64,000 nucleotides of DNA from Hydrangea macrophylla. Its lineage: Eukaryota > Streptophyta > Magnoliopsida > Cornales > Hydrangeaceae. Below the pieces are notes generated by a model. It saw only the letters and a program-made list of their open reading frames with translations. It ran no database searches and was not told the DNA's origin. Numbering within the stretch: position 1 is the first letter of the stretch; each line of letters begins with the position of its first letter. The translations under genes and the position numbers were made by a program. Positions 55,430 to 64,000 of the stretch are shown piece by piece. The stretch covers positions 106,019,080 to 106,083,079 of the forward strand of contig CM066983.1 in NCBI GenBank assembly GCA_033977485.1, in the 5' to 3' direction.

Positions 55430-56575
55430 TCTACAACAAAAATGGGCTTTAGCGATGAAACATGGCGACGAAATTTAAAATTTGTCGCCAAAGTATAGTT
55501 TTAACAACAAAATTAAATTTTGTCGCCTAAAAGGCTGAAAAAAAACATAAATTTGGCGATGAAATTTTTTTCGTCGCCTCAAGTAAGTTCTAATGTGATG
55601 TCTATAGCGACGGAATGTTTATAACATTTTGTCGCCGAAAGTGATGCCTATGGCGACGAAATATTAATTCGTCGCCTAAAGTGAGTTCTAAAGTGATGTC
55701 TATGGCGACGAAATATTATTTCTTCACCTAAAGTGATGCCTATGGCGACGAAATATTAATTCGTCGCCTAAAGTGAGTTCTAATGTAATGTCTATATTTC
55801 GTCGCCTAAAGTGAGTTCTAAAACGATATCTATGGCGACGAAATATTTCGTTGCCTAAAGTGATGCCTATGGCGACGAAATATTAATTCGTCGCCTAAAG
55901 TGAGTTCTAAAGTGATGTCTATGGCGTCGCCTAACGTGAAGCCTATGGCTACGAACTATTAATTCGTCGCCTAAAGTGAGTTCTAATTGTGATGTCTATG
56001 TTGACAAAATAACATTTCGTCGCCGAAAGTGATGTCTATGGCGACGAAATATTAATTCGTCGCCATAAGTGAGTTCTAAAGTGATGTCTATGGCGACGAA
56101 ATATTATTTCATTGCCAAAAGTGAGTTCTAAAGTGGTGTCTATGGCGATGAAATATTATTTCGTCGCCTAAAGTGATCTATGGCGACGAAATAATATTTT
56201 GTCGCCTAAAGTGAGTGATAAAAAAATTCCATTTTCAAAGTGATGTCTATGGCGACGAAAAATTATTTCGTCGCCTAAAGTGATCTATGGCGACGATATA
56301 ATATTTCATCGCCTAAAGTGAGTGATAAAAAAATTCCATTTTAAAAGTGATGTCTATGGCGACGAAATATTATTTTGTCGCTTACAGTGATCTACGGCGA
56401 CGATTTCGTCGCTTAAAGTAATCTTCGTCGCTTAAAGTGAGTGATAAAAAATTCCATTTTCAAAGTGATGTCTATGGCGACGAAAAATTATTTCATCGCC
56501 TAAAGTGATCTATGTCGCCTAAAGTGAGTGATAAATAATTCCATTTTCGTCGTCTAAAGTGAGTACTATATTTTT
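55430..56575. repeat. Array of GGCGACGAAA palindromes, CACTA-like subterminal region
   Basis: More than a dozen modules of the form TATGGCGACGAAATATTA followed by its inverse (TTCGTCGCC) and CTAAAGTGA spacers. Each module can fold on itself. The left edge CTACAACAAAAATGGGCTTT resembles the CACTACAA-type terminus of plant CACTA (En/Spm) transposons, whose subterminal regions carry dense repeats bound by the element's own protein. One base triplet differs from the perfect terminus and no right end was found, so the class is an inference. Confidence 0.5.
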
Positions 56576-58417
56576 TACAATTTAATTTAAGCTAGTAATT
56601 TGACTTTATTTTAATGCATTTAAAATTCAAAAGGGATATTAATGGATTTAAGATTCAGCTATATTTCAATTTTTTATTTATTTTGAAGTGTGTCGAGGAC
56701 GAGTTTTTGCTTGTCATTTTTACCAATGAAATCCAATTGAAAAGGGAAAGAAAGAGTCAAAACTGACTAGAACTCTATCAATAACAAAATGTTACATCCT
56801 GATGGTTTTTTTTTGCTAAAATATTACAGTTGAGTCCCAACATGTGTAATCAGGTCAAATGTGTGGTTACTTAATTAACCACTTGTTTATTGAAACAACA
56901 AAATGATTCTCAAATTTATCACACTTATTTTTTGTAATTGATTAACATAATTATTTTAAATTAGACTATTATTTTTAACAGGTTGGAATCTTTACTATAA
57001 CATGTTGGAACTAAAACTCTAAAGATATATCATACATCCAAAACAAGTATGTATCATAGAAAAAAAAAACAAAACAAAACAAAAAAAACTAAGCCAACCG
57101 TACGGATAAAAAATAATTGAATGCCATAATTCTAGAAGGCATTGCTCTCTTCCTTGCTTAAAACTTAAAAGTTAAAACAAAATAATTATTGAAAATACGT
57201 TTTGGCTAGGAAACATTTTTCTCGCTAAAACCTATTTTAATGAAGGAAAACAGTTTCCTCGCCTAAAGTTATGTCTAAAATAAATAATTATGGGAAATAC
57301 GTTTTGGCAAAAATAAAGTCTAAAAAGAATGGAACATAAGAACTAGGGCACATAAGAATGGCACATAAGAATGGGGTTTGTGATTTTCTTGATTATTTAT
57401 TGTTTTTATTTCCTTTACTCTTTTTTCCTCTTCTCTTAAAACAAAGAATGGCACATAAGAACTAGGGCTTTCTCTCAACTTCAGTCACACTCTCTGTCTT
57501 TCTCACCCAACACCAGCGGCGCCCACCACAATCCCCATGACAGCAGCTTCGTCGCCAACCAGGGCCACCCCACCTAACCACTTCTCTTAGCCCATTTCTT
57601 CACCCCTTTTTCCTCCATCCCACATTGCGGTGGCACCGCCACACCCCACCCCCTCCCATTTCCATCATCATCACTCACCCCTACCTGCTCGCCTACCACC
57701 ACAATGATGTGCCTCCACCACAACCCCATCTCCTTTCTTCTTCCCCCGAACCCTAACTCCACACCACTAGTCGCCGCCTACCTTTGGCGCGCCCTCACAG
57801 GTCCACCACCTTCTCTCAACCTTTGCCTGACACCATCAACTCTGCTAGCACTGAGATTGGGCGATTTCTTGCGGTTTAGAGGTTTCTGGCACACCATTGG
57901 TACTTCATTTCTTTTTTTTTTTTTTTCAAATTCTTAGGATAACTGAATTTTTAGGCTCTAATCATCAAATTATGTCCCTTATTCTGTAATGGTATTTTTT
58001 TTTCTCTACATCCTATGATTTCCAGTTTTATTTTTTTGGAGTATAATCAGATTTCAGTTTTAATAGTTCACAAAAGTATTCCCACTTTTTTTTTTTTTTT
58101 TTTTCAAAATGCTATCATCCAGCCTTGTAAGTATTTTAATTTAAAGAATCAATTGCAGGTTACTGGAGATGTTCTTAGGATTTGAAAAATACTTACTAAC
58201 TTGATCAGGTAATTATTTCCTGTAGGCCAATAAGACTCTTTGTGGTTTTTATATACTGATGTAGTTCCATATAAATCTGAAAAGTGAATTATTTGCTCAT
58301 GTTGTGTGCTTATAGTAAGATCTTTAGGGCCTCTTGGAAATTGAATTGCACCAGTGCGTTGTTCTTTAATTGTTTTGGTAAAAGAATGCTAATCACACCA
58401 TGGTTGTACCATTTCAG
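56576..58417. other. No intact gene; C-rich block and decayed DNA
   Basis: 56576-57480 is AT-rich, with a duplicated GAAATACGTTTTGGC word (57195 and 57289) and another CGCCTAAAGT element near 57260, so the palindrome repeat family extends here. 57480-57900 is C-rich (CCACCACAA), has an open frame at 57704-57937 and might be captured 5' UTR or exon DNA; it is not recognised. Confidence 0.4.
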
Positions 58418-58832
58418 AAAGTGGCGGCAAGACTTTGTGGGTATCATCACTTTGCTTTTGACTAACTCTATAATTAGTTTTATCGAGGAAAATAGTGCAC
58501 GAAATGTTGCAATTGCTCTCATGGCTGGTCTCGCTCTGAAAGCGAAGGTTCTAGATTTGATCATATAATTTTTCTTGTCATTCTGTGGTCTACAGAATAA
58601 TCTTTATGTGTCTGTTCAAATTTCTGATGATTGAATGCCACTGAGAAAATGGTTCTAGGTTTAAGTTGGATCTCTTTTGATTGTATTGGTACAAAAGATT
58701 CTTCAAGATAGGAGGTGGAGTAAGGAAGATGCTTCTATTTTAGTGTCCAGTGACGTAGTTAGCATAAAACTTGGAGATATACATAGTTCGTGCAGATTTC
58801 TTCTTGATGGTGATCCCTTGAAAATTGACCAG
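58418..58832 (+). pseudogene. Plasma-membrane proton-ATPase (P-type) gene fragment with two exons
   Basis: Exon-like segment 58418-58547 encodes [16 protein letters not shown] and [20 protein letters not shown], a close match to the cytosolic start of the actuator domain in plant P3A proton pumps (family sequence WQDFVGI, FIEENNAGNAAAALMA). A second segment, 58698-58832, encodes [13 protein letters not shown] and SIKLGDI, then [11 protein letters not shown]. The segments are separated by about 150 bp, preceded by ATTTCAG and ACAAAAG acceptor-like sites and followed by GTTCTA and GTGGGT donor-like sites, so introns were kept and this is a genomic, not retro, copy. Normal pumps have about 950 residues; only about 90 remain, with several atypical replacements. 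It is a captured or decayed fragment. Confidence 0.75.
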
Positions 58833-59599
58833 GTGGGTATTCCTTTTCGATGTTGCATGTTGCCAAAATTTGTCATGGACAAATTAGAATCAAAGGTAAC
58901 ATTAGCATTTAAGCACCATTTTCTGCTTGCTATGCTGAATTAGGCAATTGCACAATATACAACACACTGTTGGAGGTGCTCTTAGAACATTAAGGCTCTG
59001 TTTGGTCTGGGATTCAGAGAATGCAAAGAAAAAAAATAAAAAGGAAAATGGCGAGAAAAATAGGAAATGAAAAAATAATTAAAGTTTGTAGAATCCACCA
59101 TTTTCCAACTCATGAAGCTAATCATTATGTTTGTTGTATCTTTTATCTTTGCTTCTTGTTTGTAGATTTTTTTCTAATCACTCATGGCTGATATCAGAGA
59201 ATTGGTCCCCCAAAATCTATTCTCAAGCTAAAAAGAACAAGAAAAACAACCATTTTCTTTCATTTATTTATTGCTTTAACTAGGTTTACATGTTTCTATG
59301 CTTTTGTTTTGCAGTTTAATTCCAAAACTAGCTACGGATCAAATCACAAATGGATATACGAAGAACCAAATGTCATTAGTGAGGTGACTCACTAGCCAAA
59401 TCTCTGAGTCCATTTGGTTACTAGGTTTCTCTATTTAGTGGTTTTGTATTAAATATTTGGCCCATGACTTGTTCTCCCACTTTGTATTTTATTTTTCTTT
59501 GGTAAAGTATGCTATTACAAGATGACGTTGAAGCGTGACGAAAACACAACGTTGAATTAAAAAGGGGTTGTTGCTAGAAAAAGTTCTGTTTGGAAGTGG
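58833..59599. other. Intergenic, no gene seen
   Basis: Sequence downstream of the proton-ATPase fragment continues from a GTGGGT donor-like site but shows no further recognised exon. The rest is AT-rich. Confidence 0.4.
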
Positions 59600-61612
59600 C
59601 ATATTCAAGGACATTTTAACCACATAATAGAAGTTCTATTTGGAGGTGGTAATTAGCTTTGATATCCTTAAGCTTGAAAAAGCTATGTTTTTGGAGTTTG
59701 GAGGGTGAAACGGTAAACCATTGATCCTATGGACATGAAACTTAACTCGCACCTCAAGCACGACAAAAGAAATTGTAGGAACAAACGGAATGCAAAACAG
59801 ATTTCTGGTTATCAAATAACGCAAAAAAAAAAAAATAAGTTTTGATATCCTTAAGCTTGAAAAAGCTATGTTTTGGGGTTTGGGGGGGGGGGGGGGGGGG
59901 GGTGAAATGGTAAACCGTCGATCTGAAGGACATGAAACTTAATTGTACCTCAAACATGACAAAAAAAACTTTTGGGAACACACGGAAAGCAAAACGAACT
60001 TCCGGTTACTACATAACGCGTTTTGACATACTTAGACTTGAAAAAAGCTATGTTTTGGGGTTTGGGGGGTGAAACGGTAAACCGTCTATCCGAAGGACAT
60101 GTAACTTAATTTACACCTCAAACACGACAAAAGAAACTTGTGGGAACAAATGGAATGCAAAACGGACTTCCGGTTATCACATAATGCGAAAAAAAAAAAT
60201 AAGTTTTGACATATTTAGGCTTGAAAAAGCTATGTTTTGGGGTTTGGGGGAGTGAAATGGTAAGCCGTCCATCCGAAGGACAAGAACTTAACTCGCAACT
60301 CAAACACGATAAAAGAAACTTGTGTGAACAAAAGGAATGCAAAACGGACTTCCTATTATCCCGTAACGCGAAAAAAAATTCAAGTTTTGACATACTTGGG
60401 CTTGAAAAAGCTATGTTTTTTGGGATTTGGGGGGGTAAAACGGTAAACAATCAATCCGAAGGACATGAAACTTAACTCGCACCTCAAACATGATAAAGGA
60501 AGTTGTGGGAACACACAGAAAGTAAAACGGACTTCCGATTATCACATAACGCGAAAAAAAATTAAGTTTTGACATATTTAGGCTTGAAAAAGCTATATTT
60601 TTGGGGTTTGGGGGGGTGACACGGTAAACCGTCGATCCGAAGGACATGAAACTTAACTCGCACCTCAAACACGACAAAAGAAACTTGTGGGAACAAACGG
60701 AATGCAAAACGGACTTTCGGTTATCACATAACGCGAAAAAAAAAATTAAGTTTTGACATACTTAGGCTTGAAAAAATAATGTTTTGGCGGTTTTGGGGGG
60801 AGGGGGGGTGAAACCTTAAACTGTTGATCCTAAAGAGATGAAACTTAACTCGCACCTCAAGCACGAAAAAAAAAAGTGTAGGAATAAACGGAATGCAAAA
60901 CGGACTTCCAGTTATCAAATAATGCAAAAAAAAAAAAAGTTTTGACATCCTTAAGCTTGAAAAAGATATGTTTTTGGGGTTTGGAGGGTGAAACGGTAAA
61001 TCGCCGATCCTATGGACATAAAACTTAACTCGCACCTCAAACACGACAAAAGAAACTTGTGGGAATACATGGAAAGTGAAACGGACTTCTGGTTACTACA
61101 TTACGCATTTTGACATACTTAGGCTTGAAAAAATAATGTTTTGGGGTTTGGGGGGTGAAACGATAAATCGTCGATCTAAAGGACAAGAAACTTAACTCGT
61201 ACCTTAAGCACGACAAAAGAAACTTGTAGGAATAAACAGAATGCAAAGCGGACTTCCGGTTATCAAATGCCGGGGAAAAAAATAAGTTTTGACATCCTTA
61301 AGCTTGAAAAAGCTATGTTTTGGGGTTTGAGGGGGTGAAACGGTAAACCATCGACCCGAAGGACATGAAACTTAACTCGCACCTCAAACACGACAAAAGA
61401 AACTTGTGAGAATACACAGAAAGCAAAATGGACTTCCGGTTACTACATGATGCATTTTGACATACTTAGACTTGAAAAAAGCTAAGTTTTGGGGGTTTGG
61501 GGGGTGAAACGGTAAACCGTCTATCCGAAGGACATGTAACTTAACTCGCACCTCAAACACAACAAAAGAAACTTGTGCGAACAAACAGAATGCAAAACAG
61601 ACTTTCGGTTAT
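59600..61612. repeat. Tandem satellite, about 11 monomers of roughly 180 bp
   Basis: The landmark TTTTGACAT (or TTTGATATC) recurs at 59661, 59844, 60025, 60208, 60389, 60571, 60755, 60944, 61112, 61291 and 61459, intervals of 183, 181, 183, 181, 182, 184, 189, 168, 179 and 168. Each monomer contains CTTGAAAAAGCTATGTTTT, a G-rich run, GGTGAAACGGTAAACC, GAAGGACATGAAACTTAACT, CGACAAAAGAAACTTGTG and CGGACTTCCGGTTA. The pair starting at 59844 and the pair starting at 61291 share variants (for example GACATGTAACTTA), hinting at a higher-order unit. The length is close to one nucleosome repeat. Confidence 0.9.
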
Positions 61613-61613
61613 A

Positions 61614-62209
61614 TAGCACCCACATTTGTGTTATTTCATTGCATTACATTGTCATGCATGATAATGTGATGTGTTGTGCTTCTTGGCACATGTTTGAGTG
61701 AGTTTCGACTCACGAGTCGATTTGGGTGTCTGTGTTAGAGAACCCTCTGAGACGATGTGAATGAGTGTTTTATGGTTGTGACATCTCTCCGAGTATGAGA
61801 CGGTCACTGTGGAATACTTAAATGTTTATCTGAAAATAAATGTTTACCTGTGTATTTCACTATCTGTATTATTTCTGGTTTAGAATAGGTTTATGTTGTT
61901 AGATGTAGTATCCTAGTGAGGACGAATTATTACGCTATTAATTTGGTAGGCTAATTAGCAACTTCGAAAAAGTCATGTAGAAATTTGTGTTTTAGCAACC
62001 AAACGGAACTTAGTCGGAAACTTTTATAATTTTGAGGTTTCACTCGTGAAGCTACGAATTAGCTGTGTAGAAAATTTCAGAGACTAATTAGGAGTTTTGA
62101 AAACTCGTGGGGAGGTAAACACAATTTTGGAAAATGTTGCCTATATATAGAAAGTGATGACTTTCATATTTTTACAACTCTTAACCTAAAACTCAAAAAG
62201 AGGCCAAAG

Positions 62210-62244
<35 letters not shown>

Positions 62245-63267
62245 GGGGGATTTGATTGCTTCGAGCTTTGCGACGCCAAACGACGACCTTCTGTCCGTCT
62301 GTTTTCTTCTAGATTTCATATTCGAGCTCCTCGAGGTAAGAGCTTCATTTTGATACCTATTAGGCCATGTTTGGCTAAGTTTTCTGAAAAAGTTATTTTC
62401 TAGAATTTTTCATAAAGTTGATATTTGGACTTTTGATCCATAGGAATTGTATTAGAAGGATTTCTGTACGTTCTTTGGACTTGAGTTTTCCTTGGATCGT
62501 ATTATAGGAGCGTTACTCGAAGGTGAGTGATTCAACTATGTTATTGGAATGATTTTCTTGTCGTGTATTCATATTTGATATGAAAAGCATGTGTTAGTTA
62601 TAGAGATATATTGTGTAGTTTATATTAGGCAATTATATTGATAAGTAGGCCCAATAGCATGGTGACATATTTCGGTTACCTCGAGCATGGTGATATGTAT
62701 TTAAGCATGTTGAGTTGCTTATTTGGGTTAAAGGAGCACGTGGTTACTGTGCCATTTTGTGGAGCTGATATAGGCATTAAGGTTGCACGATTGAAGAGAA
62801 GAATCGTGGGTCTTACCCTTTTGCGTGGACTTATTGGCGAGGAGTCGCGGATTGGGAGTATGGGATGTACACGTGAGGCTCTGGAGACTAGTATGAATTG
62901 TAGAGATATGAATGCGGGCATGTTTATCATTCATGTGCATTTGTTGTTTTATTCACTAAGTGTTAGCTTAAACAAATCGAAATATGTGTGGTTGTTTAAA
63001 TAACCATTGCAGGTGTTAATGCCGGCGAGGAATCGCAGAAGTGAGCACGTGGGTTTGGGAGTTCACTTAGAAGGCAACCTGAATGATGATCTTGTAGTTT
63101 TGGACAATAAGAGTGTTATAATAAGAATTTGTATAACTTTTGGTTATGTTTAACTTAGTATGTTAAAATGAATCTAAAACGTTGTAATGGTGAGTAACAT
63201 GTTGTAAGTATGCTTTGGTAATGTTTTAATGCAGTTAGGATTTCTTTGGAGTACTTTTGGAAGTATG
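61614..63267 (+). repeat. Chromovirus-type LTR, plus orientation, interrupted at its 3' side
   Basis: From about 61960 it is homologous to the nested Gypsy LTR: the same GGGGAGGTAAAC block, a TATA box CTATATATAG at 62141-62150, the CTTTGCGACG and CAAACGACGA leader, a GAGGTAAGA block, and later a CATTGCAGGTGTTAATGC block. The left edge (TATAGCACCC) may be a decayed TGTAGCACCC start. A G-rich tract (62211-62250) sits in the leader. The sequence stops at 63267, where another LTR in reverse orientation begins. Confidence 0.7.
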
Positions 63268-64000
63268 TGTCACAGCCCGGTCCCACAATAGCGGAACCGG
63301 AGCCCGTGGCACGCCACCGAGGCTAAACCAATTTATTAACGTTCCCAAAATTAGGTTTGAAGAACACACGCAGCGGAAAACAAAACACATTTTAAAACCA
63401 GAGGTTCAGTCGACTGCTCAATCGACGGAGGAAGGCAGGGAATTTAATAGCAATTGCAGTCGACTGAGGCTAGGGGGTCCAGTCGACTGAGGCGGGGTAC
63501 AGTCGACTGAGGCGGGGTCCAGTCGACTGCTTTTGCTAAAATAAGAAGCAGTAGCTAGCAAACACAGGGGTTCAGTCGACTGAACACAGGACCAGTCGAC
63601 TGCTCCCCTGACAGCAGCCCATTCTGCAGAATTTCAAGTTTAAAAGCTTTCTAACTACCACTAATGATCAACCATTCAATCCAAACTCAATCCAAAGTAA
63701 TTTTAACTGTATTAAAACATTTCTAAAGCAGGATTACAACATGCCACTAACTATTACAACGGTTTAAAATCCATTCTAACATACCAAATTAAACATGGGT
63801 TAAACAACCAAATTCTTATTACAACATTCCTATTATCCCAAAACTACAAGATTTACATTCAAGTTGTCTCCCAAGAGAACTCCCAACCCTCGTGCTCACT
63901 TCTACGATTCCTCGCCAGCATTAACACCTGCAATGGTTATTTGAATAACCACACATATTTCGATTTGTTTAAGCTAAAGCTTAGTGAATAAAACAACATA
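63268..64000 (-). repeat. Related chromovirus LTR, minus orientation, runs off the window
   Basis: It starts TGTCACAGCCCGGTCCC on the plus strand, which is the reverse complement of a GGGCTGTGACA LTR end. At 63870-64000 it is the reverse complement of about 62935-63065 of the neighbouring plus-strand LTR (GCATTAACACCTGCAATGG against CCATTGCAGGTGTTAATGC). It carries CAGTCGACTG palindromes at 63407-63602 like the nested Gypsy LTR. It probably belongs to an element inserted into the first LTR, most of which lies beyond the window. Confidence 0.7.
63407..63602. promoter_or_regulatory. Palindrome array in the minus-strand LTR
   Basis: CAGTCGACTG-type centres at 63411.5, 63423.5 (variant CAATCGACGG), 63461.5, 63484.5, 63504.5, 63524.5, 63577.5 and 63597.5. 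The neighbour spacings of 12, 23, 20, 20 and 20 bp repeat the 12 and 20-21 bp values seen in the nested Gypsy LTR. Confidence 0.55.

Noticed and set aside
55430..56575. CRISPR-like or centromeric satellite
   Set aside because: The modules are irregular in length and self-complementary, and the edge resembles a CACTA end.
57704..57937. 77-codon frame as a real gene
   Set aside because: C-rich low-complexity sequence with no recognised domain; possibly captured exon or leader DNA.
62638..63003. 121-codon frame as a gene
   Set aside because: It lies inside the chromovirus-type LTR and matches no protein family.

Overview
The window is plant nuclear DNA, almost certainly from a eudicot. It is AT-rich and full of long poly(T)/poly(A) runs and microsatellites. 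Its only intact host genes are single-exon plant secondary-metabolism UDP-glycosyltransferases of the UGT73 type, and its mobile elements are those of plant genomes: Ty1/copia, Ty3/gypsy chromoviruses, Helitrons, MITEs, a SINE and L1-type LINEs. I cannot name the species.

Host genes. Four UGT73-like loci lie in the same orientation: an intact gene (3256-4725); a near-identical tandem copy killed by a 4-bp insertion (6862-8347); an old pseudogene whose remains are spread over 22914-40400 because transposons landed in it; and a second, divergent intact gene (53424-54902) that lacks the usual catalytic aspartate. A fragment of a plasma-membrane proton-ATPase gene, with intron borders still visible, lies at 58418-58832.

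Transposon layout. 1-2790 holds an LTR-like end and foldback repeats. 8450-9290 is a truncated LINE ORF1 fragment. 11193-22836 is a head-to-tail pair of non-autonomous Helitron-like elements. The two copies share two older MITEs; the second copy alone carries a Mutator-type MITE, a SINE and a 2.7-kb solo LTR. 23435-36815 is a Copia element in the third UGT, with a complete 9-kb Gypsy element nested in its reading frame (25867-34890, 5-bp target duplication). 37211-40011 is a minus-strand LINE with ORF1 but no ORF2. 40401-49749 is a second Gypsy chromovirus with an uninterrupted 1512-residue Gag-Pol frame, an additional acidic ORF between the 5' LTR and gag, and a truncated 3' LTR. 49750-53423 carries small inverted-repeat elements. 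55430-56575 is an array of GGCGACGAAA palindromes (CACTA-like). 59600-61612 is a tandem satellite of about 180 bp, and 61614-64000 holds two related chromovirus LTRs in opposite orientation.

Two observations stand out. First, the chromovirus LTR families here carry pairs of self-complementary motifs with a CG-containing core (CAGTCGACTG, GGATCGATCC, TTCGATCGATCGAA) at strikingly constant within-pair spacing of 19-21 bp, although the motif differs by family. Second, the 40401-49749 element carries an extra acidic, possibly spliced, ORF upstream of gag, yet its integrase has lost a catalytic aspartate. Both are proposals from direct reading and need computation to confirm.
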